From Scalindua_A sp046757465 (lineage in GTDB: Bacteria > Planctomycetota > Brocadiia > Brocadiales > Scalinduaceae): 64,000 nt of DNA. The notes beneath the pieces were generated by a model that searched no databases, was not told where the DNA came from, and saw only the letters and a list, made by a program, of their open reading frames with translations. Position numbers and translations under genes: made by a program. The stretch spans positions 60,127 to 124,126 of the forward strand of contig JBHHYH010000002.1 of assembly GCA_046757465.1 (NCBI GenBank), in the 5' to 3' direction. This document shows, one piece after another, positions 49,382-58,902 of this stretch (position 1 is the first letter of the stretch; every line of letters begins with the position of its first letter).

Positions 49382-49568
49382 GTCTTGAAATTGAGACTCA
49401 ATCTCAACTATGTTAATAATATCAACTAATTGGATTCCAGTGCGGAAGTTCTCAAGTAACTGTTATTTAAAGACTTAGAGTCGTATTTTTTTATATGCCA
49501 ATTAAGATTAGGCTCAATTAATATGGAAAAGATTATCATTCAAATACTTTTTTGGAAAGGAGTGTAAC

Positions 49569-51212
49569 ATGAGGAAGTTCTTGGTTATGTTCGTGTGTTT
49601 GATTGTTTTATTGCCGTTATTTACTATACTCGGGGCTCCTCGTCTTGATGCCGATGCCCAGGATAATTTGAATGCAAGGATTGAGGCTATGGAACAAGAA
49701 CTCCAAGCCCTTAAGGATTCTATGGCTAAACAACATGAAATCGTTGCCAAGGATCAGCAATTGATAGAGCATCTAGAAAAGTCCCATGAGGAGACCATAA
49801 AAAGAATCGAAGGCTCAAACGAGGAGATAGGAAGATTGAAGTTATCTCTAACTGGACTTGAAAGAATAAAATCCCTTCTAGAAAGAGTAAAAATTGGTGG
49901 ATACGGTTCTATTAGATTTGAAGGCAATGATCTGGATGAAGAACATAGCACTTTCACCTATCGTCGATTTGTACTTACAACAGATGCCCATATTACAGAC
50001 CGATTGAGTACCTACTTTGAGCTGGAGTTTGAGCGATTTGGCCAGATAGAGCTCGAGAAGAAAACGCTTAGCAGCGTAGAGAAACCCCTCAAGATCGTTG
50101 AGGCGCTTGAAGGGACACCAGGCTCTGAAATCTCTCTTGAGCAGGCCTGGTTAGGATACAAGCTCACCGATTGGCTAAACCTTGAGATGGGGGCTGTGCT
50201 GGTTCCGGTCGGCCGATTTAACATCCGTCATGATGACAACCTCTGGAACCTCCCCAGGCGAACACTCGTGGACAGGGGAGTCCCTGTTCTTCCGTTTAAG
50301 TCCGCCTGGGATGAAGTGGGTGTGGGACTCACGGGGAATTTTGAGGTTGGAGAAAAAGGTCTCATAGACTACAAATTCTACGTGGTAAACGGTGTTATAT
50401 TTGACTTTGGTGAGAAAGAGGAGGTGCTTTTTAGTAAGGCTGGTGAAAACTTCCTTCAGCTGGAAATTGAGACTGAATTCACTCCTTTCAGGGGAACCTT
50501 TTCAAAGGACCTTAAGAATGCCAAGGCCTTTACAGGAAGGATTGAGTATAGCCCTGCACTGGGGCATGAGTTTGCCTTATCAGCATATGTGGGCCGCTAC
50601 ACCCCTGACTTCCTTGAGGATGAGATCGTCACTTCCGTCGCCTTTGATGGGCAAAACACCTTTGGGGGCTTTGAAATGGAATATGAAGCCGTTCATACGG
50701 ATTGGGGTAATACTAGGGAACTTGTAACGTCCTTTGCCAGGAATGCCTTGTTTCAGAAAAGAGAGGCGGATCCACTTGCCGGCGGCGCCCCCAACGATCA
50801 ACTCGCCTTGGAATTCAAATTTAAGCCGGTCGATCTGGCTCAGACTAAAACAGGGTATTGGTTAGAATTTCGCAAACCCATCTCATTGAGTAATACCTTC
50901 TTAGGTAGGCAGTTTGAAAATCCCAGGCTGATTCCCACCATCCGATGGGAACAGGTATTCTTCAGACACATGGTTGAAAGCGTTGATTTCAAGGATGGAG
51001 TCCTCACAGAATTCAAGACCAAAAACCGAACCATTAACCGCATTACTGCAGGGATCGCCTATAGTCCCCATCCTCTCTGGCGTATGCAGCTTGCCGGGGA
51101 ATACACATGGATGAACGGTAACAAAAGTCTGGACGAAGTAACCAACTTCTTGAATGCCGGAGACGACGACGAATCCGTGGCCTTGATGGCAGGCATAGCC
51201 TTCGGCTTCTAG
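49569..51212 (+). CDS. Porin (OprO/P-like) with N-terminal coiled coil
   Basis: The 547-residue protein has a signal peptide (to about residue 29), a coiled coil (about 30-105, ARIEAMEQELQALKDSM...), and a beta-barrel domain starting at GGYGSIRFEGND with RRFVLTTDAHITDRLSTYFELEFE, as in phosphate-selective porin O/P proteins. It ends in ...AGIAFGF with a C-terminal Phe. The coiled coil could bind peptidoglycan or the cell matrix. GGAAAGGAG precedes the ATG. Substrate selectivity cannot be read. Confidence 0.87.
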   Translation: MRKFLVMFVCLIVLLPLFTILGAPRLDADAQDNLNARIEAMEQELQALKDSMAKQHEIVAKDQQLIEHLEKSHEETIKRIEGSNEEIGRLKLSLTGLERIKSLLERVKIGGYGSIRFEGNDLDEEHSTFTYRRFVLTTDAHITDRLSTYFELEFERFGQIELEKKTLSSVEKPLKIVEALEGTPGSEISLEQAWLGYKLTDWLNLEMGAVLVPVGRFNIRHDDNLWNLPRRTLVDRGVPVLPFKSAWDEVGVGLTGNFEVGEKGLIDYKFYVVNGVIFDFGEKEEVLFSKAGENFLQLEIETEFTPFRGTFSKDLKNAKAFTGRIEYSPALGHEFALSAYVGRYTPDFLEDEIVTSVAFDGQNTFGGFEMEYEAVHTDWGNTRELVTSFARNALFQKREADPLAGGAPNDQLALEFKFKPVDLAQTKTGYWLEFRKPISLSNTFLGRQFENPRLIPTIRWEQVFFRHMVESVDFKDGVLTEFKTKNRTINRITAGIAYSPHPLWRMQLAGEYTWMNGNKSLDEVTNFLNAGDDDESVALMAGIAFGF

Positions 51213-51778
51213 TTGTGTAAGGCCGTAGTAAGATTTGACGAAACTGATATAGTGTATTTTAGTCTAGGTAAAGGTAGATTAAGGAAGACTTGCCCTGTGG
51301 TGGTTCAGGCTTGTAGCCTGAACCGAAATATTTAGGTTCAATCTACAAGATTGAACCAGCTTAAACCAGCTTAAAGAAGGACACGATTAACGCTCGACCC
51401 TAACTTTAGATACACTGAGGATACCGTGTTCAAAGCTGAATATCAGATTAATACTGAACATGGCAGACGTCTAAGGGCTGATCATCCAGGGCGGGGGACG
51501 GATATAAGTGATGACAGTTTAGTTTTTTCAGTCGCAACATATTTTTAGTCTTAGTTTACAAGTTTGTACTTGAGGTAAGGTAGCAAACAATGTTTTTATT
51601 TTAGTCAAGATTAAGACCCAATCAAATTAAAAATTGGCAGGGTATTTAAATAACAATTTTATTAATGGGCGCACTGACTTTTCTCCTTTCTCCTTTCACA
51701 GTGCGCCCATCTTTACTTAAGATTCTGATAATTGCTTGACAAAAATATATAGCCTCTGTTAGCATCCATCAACCGAAA
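51213..51778. other. Gene-free region with hairpins
   Basis: Two small stems (ggttcaggc.../gcctgaacc and ggttcaatc.../gattgaacc) at about 51300-51360 are followed by the large stem-loop at 51665-51710 just upstream of the next gene. No gene is supported. Confidence 0.6.
51665..51710. terminator. Stem-loop with a CU-rich loop, terminator or small RNA
   Basis: ATGGGCGCACTG and CAGTGCGCCCAT form a 12-bp perfect stem around a 22-base loop that contains CCTTTCTCCTTTC. A T-containing tail follows. The loop on the minus strand would read GAAAGGAGAAAGG, two GGA motifs. The same 13-mer loop occurs at 35005-35032. Confidence 0.6.
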
Positions 51779-52330
51779 ATGAAGACTCATTTGCAATACT
51801 ACTACCCTATCAAAATATCTTTAATGCTATCTTTTGTAATCTTTTCAGGCTGTTCATTACTTGATATTTCCTCAAGACATCAAGCTCAGGATGAACGTCC
51901 TATTGGTTCACACCCTCCTAAATATACAAAGACTTTTGATGTTGACTTTGAGACAATGTGGTCAGCCGTTCTTGTTTCATTAGACGGTATGCCACTGGAT
52001 AAGATAGACAAAGACAAGGGATTGACTAAGACGGGATGGGTTGAAGGATGGTCGCAAAAAAAAGCCAGAAGTATTCTGACTGATCGACTCCTGGAGGATT
52101 ACTGGAAGGAAAGGTATCGACTCATAGTCAAAATTTCTGGCAATATTTTAAATAGCTCTATAACGGTGAGGGCTCAGGTTCAGGAAAAACCGAGGGGTGG
52201 AAGCGCAGCATACAGATGGGAAAGAAAGAAATCCTCTGGAGAGAAAGAAGAAGGGATTTTAACAAGGATTGAAGAGATACTCACTCCTATGTCATTGCGA
52301 GTGAACAAAGTGAGCGAAGCAATCCGATGA
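51779..52330 (+). CDS. Lipoprotein, BamC-like in outline
   Basis: The 183-residue protein has a lipobox (IFSGC, Cys25). Residues about 50-160 contain TFDVDFETMWSAVLVSLDG and RYRLIVKISGN...VRAQVQEKP, a pattern seen in BamC-like or DUF3576-like outer-membrane lipoproteins. The C-terminal 12 residues (SLRVNKVSEAIR) are encoded by a dispersed repeat. The initiation site has no clear ribosome binding site. It may help build outer-membrane complexes. Confidence 0.7.
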   Translation: MKTHLQYYYPIKISLMLSFVIFSGCSLLDISSRHQAQDERPIGSHPPKYTKTFDVDFETMWSAVLVSLDGMPLDKIDKDKGLTKTGWVEGWSQKKARSILTDRLLEDYWKERYRLIVKISGNILNSSITVRAQVQEKPRGGSAAYRWERKKSSGEKEEGILTRIEEILTPMSLRVNKVSEAIR

Positions 52331-52443
52331 GTAGCATCGTCCCGAGAGAATCGAGGGATCTCATAAATAGTGCAGCGAGGTCCTTTGCTTCGCTCAGGAT
52401 GGCATGCTATCGCAAGCCACTTCAGTTAACGCCTCGCAATGAC
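52291..52443. repeat. Dispersed repeat with GTCATTGCGAG ends
   Basis: Perfect 11-bp inverted ends (GTCATTGCGAG...CTCGCAATGAC) bound a 153-base element of a type common in bacterial genomes. The left part lies inside the lipoprotein gene. Confidence 0.8.
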
Positions 52444-52522
52444 AGGTGTCGATTTGATATTGAATACATCACCGTTATTATGAAACCGTGTACTTAGTGG
52501 AAAGGCAGAGGGTTTATAGAGA

Positions 52523-54205
52523 ATGAGAAAAGTAAGCATTTATTTAGTATTAATATTGGTAACAGTGTTTAGTGTTGTTTACCAGTGTGTTGCACAGGTC
52601 GGTTTTGATATAGAACCAGCGGATAATTACCAGCCTCAGGTCTTTCTAAGTAAAGAAGAAGCATTGATGAAGGTGTTTCCGGATTGTGATGAAGTAGTAT
52701 ATGATGAGATAATTCTTACAGATGAAGAAAAAGAGCAGATTCAGGATAGACTTAAACGGAAGATATTCGAGGATAGTTTTATCACCTACATAGGTATTAA
52801 TTCCGGTAAGGTGGTAGGATATGCAATAATTACCGAGGAAATTGGCAAGTTCCATCCTTACACGTTCATAGTGTCTGTAAATCCGAAGGGTAAGATCAGG
52901 GATATAGCCGTGCTCGTTTACCGTGAGAGTAGAGGAGCCGAGATTGCACATAAGAGATTCCTTTACCAGTTTAAGGGTAAGTCTCTTAAGAGTCCCTTAA
53001 GAATTAATAAGGACATCATTAATATAACAGGAGCTACCATGTCTGTTGTTACTATGTGTACGGGAGTAAAGAAGGTGCTTGCCGTGATTGATCAATTCTA
53101 TTTAAGCGGCAAGAGAACAGATGGAATTGCTTCCATGGAAAGGGTGAAATTTGGCGATGAAGGCCAGGAGCGGGAATTAACACTATTCAAAAAGGCGGCA
53201 TTGAGCATGGGAACCGTCTTTGAGATCTCCGCCTATGTTACAGACAAATATAAAGCTGAAAAAGCGTTCAATGACGTATTCAAAGAGATTAACAGGCTTG
53301 ATTACCTGATGAGCAACTATAAAGAGGAGAGCGAGCTTTCGAGAGTTAATAAAAATGCCGCGTCAGAGCCGACCACCTGTGACAACGAGCTTGCTTACGT
53401 AATAGAACAATCCTTACAGTATAGTGATATAACTGATGGCGCCTTTGATATAACAATAGGTCCTCTCATGAAAAAGTGGGGATTTTTTAAGGGGCAGGGG
53501 AAGGTTCCTGGCAAAGAAGATCTAGAATCAGTACTCGAATCAGTTTCTTATAAAAACATTATCATTGAAGAAGAAATTAAAAAATCATTATTCCGAGGTC
53601 CAAGTATTGTAAAGACAGTATCCTTTAAGAATCCGGGGACTCAGATTGATTTAGGTGGCATTGGAAAAGGCTATGCAGTTGACATGGCAACAAGGATACT
53701 TAAAGGAAACGGGATAAGGTCAGCATTGATAAACTTTGCAGGAAATATTTACGCCTATGGTACACCACCAGGGAAAGAATCATGGGTCATAGGTCTACAA
53801 CATCCCCGCAAGAGTGAGGACATTCTCAACTCGTTTGAGGTTAAGGACAAAGCTGTATCCACCTCTGGTGATTACGAGAAATTTTTTATACTCGATGGAA
53901 AGAGGTATTCACACATAATAGACCCAAGGACTGGTAATCCTGTTAAGGAAATCGTAAGCGTAACAATAGTTGCTGATACCGCAACCAGGGCAGATGCACT
54001 TTCTACAGGTGTTTTCGTCTTGGGGCTGGACAAAGGCATGGAGCTTATTGAAAATCTTCCGGATGTCGAAGGCATCATTGTTTACGAACGTAATAATTCA
54101 GAGCTGCAAATCAAGACCTCGAGTGGCCTGAAAGGTCTTTTAAAAGACGATATCGAAGAATCCAGTGAGGTACCAGAATCAGACGCAATTATCACAGGTA
54201 GTTAA
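52523..54205 (+). CDS. FMN-binding domain fused to ApbE-type flavin transferase
   Basis: The 560-residue protein has a signal peptide (to about residue 24), an NqrC/RnfG-type FMN-binding domain (about 30-195) with the covalent-flavin motif ITGATMSV near residue 173, and an ApbE domain (about 225-545; SMGTVFEI, ELSRVNKNA, DGAFDITIGPLMKKWGF, DLGGIGKGYAVD, TSGDYEKFF, ADALSTGVFVLG). ApbE attaches FMN to the Ser/Thr of such motifs, so the fusion may flavinylate itself. It probably works in exported electron transfer. Its redox partner is not encoded nearby. Confidence 0.9.
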   Translation: MRKVSIYLVLILVTVFSVVYQCVAQVGFDIEPADNYQPQVFLSKEEALMKVFPDCDEVVYDEIILTDEEKEQIQDRLKRKIFEDSFITYIGINSGKVVGYAIITEEIGKFHPYTFIVSVNPKGKIRDIAVLVYRESRGAEIAHKRFLYQFKGKSLKSPLRINKDIINITGATMSVVTMCTGVKKVLAVIDQFYLSGKRTDGIASMERVKFGDEGQERELTLFKKAALSMGTVFEISAYVTDKYKAEKAFNDVFKEINRLDYLMSNYKEESELSRVNKNAASEPTTCDNELAYVIEQSLQYSDITDGAFDITIGPLMKKWGFFKGQGKVPGKEDLESVLESVSYKNIIIEEEIKKSLFRGPSIVKTVSFKNPGTQIDLGGIGKGYAVDMATRILKGNGIRSALINFAGNIYAYGTPPGKESWVIGLQHPRKSEDILNSFEVKDKAVSTSGDYEKFFILDGKRYSHIIDPRTGNPVKEIVSVTIVADTATRADALSTGVFVLGLDKGMELIENLPDVEGIIVYERNNSELQIKTSSGLKGLLKDDIEESSEVPESDAIITGS

Positions 54206-54526
54206 CCAAAAGAACGTGTTTAATTAATATAAACATCTCCATTTCACATTATTCAGCGCACCAGCCCTTCACTCATATCAAAATACTTGTTTTGATACTC
54301 CCATATTAAAGCATTGAACAGAAATAATACCGGCATCATTATTTATTTGAATGTTTATGCCTATTTGCTTTAATATCTACTATAAACGGACACTTCTTAT
54401 TCTTAAGTAATTTGATCAAATATTTAAATAATCCAAATAAATCCCCCTCTATCCCCCTTTAACAAAGGGGGAATAAGGGGGATTTGTCTTAATTACAGAA
54501 AGCCTATAAATCAAGAATCTATAAAT
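54206..54526. other. Intergenic region with hairpin repeat
   Basis: AT-rich DNA followed by the palindromic C5/G5 repeat at 54441-54487, directly before murD. The murD start lacks a strong ribosome binding site. Confidence 0.55.
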
Positions 54527-56029
54527 ATGGATATAAAGCTCATAAAAAAAGACAGTTTTAAAAATAAAAGGGTGACCGTAATGGGATTGGGACTATTTGG
54601 TGGAGGTATCGGTATTACTAAATTTCTTGTTTCCCAAGGTGCAGATGTAACGGTCACAGATTTGAAAAGCGCAGAAGAGCTATCACAATCTCTAAAATTG
54701 CTGGATGATTTGCCTATCAGGTTTCGGCTTGGAAAACACCTTGATGAAGATTTTTCTAATATAGATCTGTTGATTATTAATCCTGCCGTACCGAACGATT
54801 CAAGATTCTTACAAATAGCAAGAGATAACAACGTCTGCATCGATACGGAGTTGAACATATTCTTTAAACTTTGTCCGGCACCGATTATGGGAGTCACCGG
54901 GAGTAATGGAAAGACCACAACTACATCATTGTTAGGAGAGATGTTAAAGGAGGGAGGAATTAATGCATGGGTTGGGGGCAATATAGGTATATCTTTACTG
55001 GAACACGTTGATGAGATAAAAACAGATGATGTGGTGGTTCTTGAGATATCAAGTTTTCAGCTCGACAACCTCAGCAAGATAAAGATGAGTCCATATGTAA
55101 GTATAGTAACTAATATAGCCCCAAATCATCTTGACAGACATGAGAATCTAGCGGACTATATTGATGCAAAGAAGGCCATTATTCGTTATCAAAAGAAAGA
55201 TAGCTATGCAGTACTGAATTATGACGATCCGATATTGAGAAAATGGGAAAGTGAATGTAAGAGCAAAGTCCTATGGTTTAGCGTAGAGAAAGATTTGAAA
55301 CAAGGGGTTTTCCTTGGCAATAATGAAATTATTATTGATTATGATTCAAAGAGGAATGTTATTCCTTGTCTATCACAAGTCAAGATAAGAGGCATGCATA
55401 ACATACAAAACATAATGGCGGCGGTATGTGCAGCAAATGTAATGCGTGCAGACGTTGAAGGTATTAAGAATGCCATTATAAATTTTCCAGGAATAGAACA
55501 CAGACTGGAATTAGTATCCACTATTGATGGTGTGCAGTATTACAACGACTCAAAGGCTACGACCCCGGAAGCCGCAATCGCAGGGATAAGGGCTTTTAGT
55601 AGCTCAATAGAATCTGCTCAATATCAAGCGGGAAACGCCATTAAATGCGGGGAAAAAGACCACCCCATATCCCCTCCTTCTAAAGGAGGGGATAAAGGGG
55701 AGGTTATCTTAATAGCAGGGGGTTATGATAAGGAAGTCAGTCTTGACCAATTCGCACGGGAATGCGTAGAAAACACAAAATGTGTAATCCTGATTGGAAA
55801 GACGGCCAAAAACATACAGAAGCTTATTCAAGACTCTAAGGGCGAAAAAATAATACCAGAGGTTTATTTGGCAACGTCTCTTGATGAGTCGGTCCGAAAG
55901 GCATCTTCAGTTGCTGAAACTGGAGACGTTGTTTTACTGTCTCCAGCATGCGCCAGCTACGATATGTTTCCAAACTACGAAGAAAGAGGCAAAAGATTTA
56001 AAGAACTCGTTCATCGTATGGAGGAGTAG
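54527..56029 (+). CDS. murD: UDP-N-acetylmuramoylalanine--D-glutamate ligase
   Basis: The 500-residue protein shows MurD motifs: MGLGLFGGGIGITKF, INPAVPND, GVTGSNGKTTT (ATP site), EISSFQLD, NIAPNHLDRH, PGIEHRLELV, YNDSKATTP and AGGYDKEVSL. It adds D-Glu to UDP-MurNAc-L-Ala in the cytoplasm. A 32-residue insertion (about 362-393) separates IRAFSSSI from ILIAGGYDKE; its second half is encoded by a palindromic repeat. The fold probably tolerates this because the insertion lies in a surface loop of domain 3. D-Glu should come from the racemase fusion. Confidence 0.95.
   Translation: MDIKLIKKDSFKNKRVTVMGLGLFGGGIGITKFLVSQGADVTVTDLKSAEELSQSLKLLDDLPIRFRLGKHLDEDFSNIDLLIINPAVPNDSRFLQIARDNNVCIDTELNIFFKLCPAPIMGVTGSNGKTTTTSLLGEMLKEGGINAWVGGNIGISLLEHVDEIKTDDVVVLEISSFQLDNLSKIKMSPYVSIVTNIAPNHLDRHENLADYIDAKKAIIRYQKKDSYAVLNYDDPILRKWESECKSKVLWFSVEKDLKQGVFLGNNEIIIDYDSKRNVIPCLSQVKIRGMHNIQNIMAAVCAANVMRADVEGIKNAIINFPGIEHRLELVSTIDGVQYYNDSKATTPEAAIAGIRAFSSSIESAQYQAGNAIKCGEKDHPISPPSKGGDKGEVILIAGGYDKEVSLDQFARECVENTKCVILIGKTAKNIQKLIQDSKGEKIIPEVYLATSLDESVRKASSVAETGDVVLLSPACASYDMFPNYEERGKRFKELVHRMEE
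55658..55705 (+). repeat. Palindromic repeat inside murD
   Basis: The 48-base unit begins GACCACCCCATAT and has a 9-bp stem CCCCTCCTT/AAGGAGGGG. It keeps the reading frame, encodes DHPISPPSKGGDKGEV, and is nearly identical to the intergenic copy at 20486-20533. Confidence 0.85.
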
Positions 56030-56341
56030 AACTCTAACAATCTTCCGTGTTCGACAGTAGAACTTTCGAACAGTAAATAAGAAAATGGTAATAGTTAACA
56101 AGGGAATAAATAAATTAAAACACTGTCCGACTGTTCAACAGTCGGACACATAAAATAAAAGTAGTTCTACTGCTATAGTTCAGCGATAAATCTCCTTATG
56201 AAACCTTAGCATAGGAAATCTGGATTCCCTGCCCGACAAATGGCAGGCGGGCTCCCGAAAGGCCTGCCCGACTAAGTCGTTCTGGCGGGGAGGAAAATAC
56301 CCCCGCTTTCGCGGGGATTCCAGAGCAGGTACGATTTAGGT
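56030..56341. other. Gene-free region with stem-loops
   Basis: A 10-bp stem GTCCGACTGT/ACAGTCGGAC with a 3-base loop (56125-56147) is probably the murD terminator. A block of gattcc/ggaatcc hairpin units (56220-56335) follows. Confidence 0.6.
56125..56147. terminator. Probable terminator after murD
   Basis: A perfect 10-bp stem with a TCA loop, flanked by A-rich sequence. The downstream T-run is weak, so it could also be a processing hairpin. Confidence 0.5.
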
Positions 56342-56350
56342 GTGACTAAA

Positions 56351-57718
56351 ATGACTGATGAACATTTACTTAAAGAAACTGCGATAGACATAGTAAAGCG
56401 TCTCAGGGAAAAGGGGCACAGCGCACTGTTTGCAGGCGGTTGCGTTCGTGATATGCTGATGGGTAGCGTACCGGAGGATTACGACATTGCCACAGACGCT
56501 CCCCCCAAAGATATTATAAACATGTTCAAAAAGACTATTCAGGTAGGTATACATTATGGAGTTATTTTGGTGATAGAAAATGACTTTCAATTCGAGGTGG
56601 CTACGTTCAGGTCTGACGGAACGTATTCAGATGGTCGCCATCCTGATACCGTAACATTCAGTGACGCAAAGGGCGATGCCTTGAGACGTGATTTCACGAT
56701 AAATGGTATGTTCTATGACCCGGTTGAAAATAAATGTCTTGATTATGTTGGAGGCATGAATGATATAAAAGCTCATCTTATCAGGGCTATTGGCAACCCG
56801 TTTGAGAGGTTTAACGAAGACAGGTTACGTATGATAAGGGCTGTTCGTTTTGCATGCAGATTTAACTATGAAGTTGAAAATCAAACAGCAGAAGCCATAA
56901 GGAAACTTCATGATAAGGTATTGTCTGTAAGTGTAGAGAGAATTAAAGAAGAACTCGAAAAGATATTAACAGGTCCTAATCCACATACAGGTATCAAGAT
57001 GATGGACGAACTTAATCTCCTGAACGAAATCCTTCCAGAGGTAACAGCTATGAAAGGCGTGAAGCAACCCGATAACTTCCATCCGGAAGGAGATGTGTTT
57101 ACACATACCCTGCTTGCGTTATCAGAGTTGGACGCTACTCGGCGGAAGTCCCAGCTTCTGGGAAAGTCTACTGGTTTACATGGTGAGTGGGAGTTGGCTA
57201 TGGCAACACTCCTTCATGATATTGGCAAGCCCATAACCTTTGAGATTGCAGACCGCATAAGGTTCACTAATCATGATAATGTTGGTTCTGAAATGGCTGA
57301 AAAGATATGCGAGCGTTTAAGGATGTCAAATGTAGAAAAGGAACGTATAACGTGGCTGGTAAAAAGACATTTGTATATGAGAAATGCACAGAAGATGAGG
57401 ATAGGTAAGCTTAAGAGGCTTTTTGCTCATGAAGGATATCCTGAGCTTGCAGAGTTATACAGGGTAGATTCTCTTTCAAGTACTGGAAATCTCGATGATT
57501 ACGTGTTTTGTCAGGAGATGTTTGAAAAGCTGCAAGAAGAGGAAATAAAACCAGAACCTATTATTACGGGCCATGATTTAATAGCATTGGGACTTAAACC
57601 AGGCCCGATCTTCTCAAAGATTTTGGATACAATAAAGGACGAGCAGTTAGAAGAAAAGATTACGACAAAAGAACAGGCAATAAAAAGGGCAAAGGAAATT
57701 GCGAACATAAGTTCCTGA
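56351..57718 (+). CDS. CCA-adding enzyme / poly(A) polymerase family nucleotidyltransferase with HD domain
   Basis: The protein of about 455 residues has a Pol-beta-type head (GGCVRDMLMG, EDYDIATDAPP), RRDFTINGMFYDP, EDRLRMIRAVRFACRFNY, and a C-terminal HD domain (HDIGKP near residue 297). This is the class II tRNA nucleotidyltransferase/PAP layout; CCA addition to tRNA is the most probable role. The ATG at 56351 follows AGGTG; a GTG at 56342 is possible. Confidence 0.92.
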   Translation: MTDEHLLKETAIDIVKRLREKGHSALFAGGCVRDMLMGSVPEDYDIATDAPPKDIINMFKKTIQVGIHYGVILVIENDFQFEVATFRSDGTYSDGRHPDTVTFSDAKGDALRRDFTINGMFYDPVENKCLDYVGGMNDIKAHLIRAIGNPFERFNEDRLRMIRAVRFACRFNYEVENQTAEAIRKLHDKVLSVSVERIKEELEKILTGPNPHTGIKMMDELNLLNEILPEVTAMKGVKQPDNFHPEGDVFTHTLLALSELDATRRKSQLLGKSTGLHGEWELAMATLLHDIGKPITFEIADRIRFTNHDNVGSEMAEKICERLRMSNVEKERITWLVKRHLYMRNAQKMRIGKLKRLFAHEGYPELAELYRVDSLSSTGNLDDYVFCQEMFEKLQEEEIKPEPIITGHDLIALGLKPGPIFSKILDTIKDEQLEEKITTKEQAIKRAKEIANISS

Positions 57719-57818
57719 CGATTAACGTTTCCAGCTACGTAACCTTTCAGTTTTTGATATGTTTTTTATTTCTTCTGCAGTGAGCCTATTACATATCTCT
57801 CCCGATAGGAGCTTATAG

Positions 57819-58667
57819 TTGATATCGCAGTTAACTGAGGAAACATTTGAAGAAATTCTTTCCCTTCAAAAAAACACATCTCACAAAATTGATCTCAGAC
57901 ATATATCTTTCATAGACCCCTATGGCATGGTTGGCCTACTCGAGATAGGAGAACATTTTAAATCAAAAGACATTCAAAAAACAATTCATCTTCCAGAATC
58001 AGAAGAGGTTACCAAGTATCTTGAGAGGATGGACTTCTTTGAATATGCAAAAAGATATTTTGTACTTGAACCGCGAGATTTAGAAAATTCTGATAAGTAC
58101 TCAAGAAGTTCTTTTTCTGATGTCTTGCTTGAGATTACGCCAATAGAAAAGTCAGATGATATACATTTTATTGTAAGCAAGGTAAAAGATAGGGCAAACA
58201 AAATCCTTAAGAAGCACCTTCATTATGATGATCGTGCCATAAATGGTTTTATCGTTGCACTTTCAGAGGTATGCCAGAATATCATTGAACATAGTGAGAA
58301 CACAGGATTTGTAGGGATTCAGAAATATCACTTTCAGAATATGGACAAAAATGTCGTAAAGATTGCCGTGATGGATTTAGGAATAGGTTTTAAAAATTCA
58401 CTTAAAACAAGATTTGATATAAGAGATGATATAGATGCCATAGAAAGAGCTCTCTTTCATGGAGCATCGAGATATTCGGATACTGGGCGTGGACATGGTT
58501 TGGCGTCAGTAAGAAGGTTTATAAACCAATGGAATGGTAAGATCTCCATCCGTTCAGAAACTGCAAGCCTTTCAATAATTCCTAAGTGGGCCTGGGGTAA
58601 TGAGAAAGAACAAAATCTTACACATTTCCCCGGAGCACAGATAAACATCCTCCTACCTGAAATATAA
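57819..58667 (+). CDS. STAS-like domain fused to an HATPase (anti-sigma-factor-like) domain
   Basis: A TTG start after AGGAG opens the 282-residue protein. Residues about 5-80 look like a STAS domain (KIDLRHISFIDPYGMVGLLE). Residues about 110-280 are a GHKL ATPase of the RsbW/SpoIIAB type: N-box ALSEVCQNIIEH, G1 AVMDLGIGFK, G2 GRGHGLASVRRF. Fusion of the antagonist and the kinase is unusual because they normally act in trans. It may control a sigma factor or a cyclase by partner switching. Confidence 0.8.
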   Translation: MISQLTEETFEEILSLQKNTSHKIDLRHISFIDPYGMVGLLEIGEHFKSKDIQKTIHLPESEEVTKYLERMDFFEYAKRYFVLEPRDLENSDKYSRSSFSDVLLEITPIEKSDDIHFIVSKVKDRANKILKKHLHYDDRAINGFIVALSEVCQNIIEHSENTGFVGIQKYHFQNMDKNVVKIAVMDLGIGFKNSLKTRFDIRDDIDAIERALFHGASRYSDTGRGHGLASVRRFINQWNGKISIRSETASLSIIPKWAWGNEKEQNLTHFPGAQINILLPEI

Positions 58668-58902
58668 CCTAATTATTTCTTTAATTTTTACTTGAAAAAC
58701 ATACTATTTTATGATTCAATTGAATCAATTGAATTGATATAACATAACAATCTACCTGAACATATTTGTAGAAATGCATATATCATATATTGGCACTATT
58801 TATCCCATTATTTCAAGAGTTACATAGCCAAGTACTGGAATCCTTTTGAAAGGAATGATTATTTTACAAGCAGAGATTTAAAAGGTATGCTAATAAAACC
58901 AA
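58668..58902. other. AT-rich gene-free region before the second R-M locus
   Basis: A dyad TTCAATTGAATC near 58720 is the only notable structure. Base composition drops in GC from here to the window end, consistent with acquired DNA. Confidence 0.45.

Larger units (their letters stand above)
48132..49568. other. Long gene-free region (1.4 kb) rich in repeats
   Basis: The first part (48240-48740) consists of gattcc/ggaatcc and GC-rich hairpin units. The middle is AT-rich without frames. A MITE lies at 49086-49257, and a promoter at 49354-49381 followed by a leader of about 180 bases before the porin gene. No gene is supported. Confidence 0.6.

Noticed and set aside
51300..51362. tRNA-like GGTTCAATC sequence
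   Set aside because: It is part of a simple inverted repeat and no acceptor or anticodon stem can be formed.
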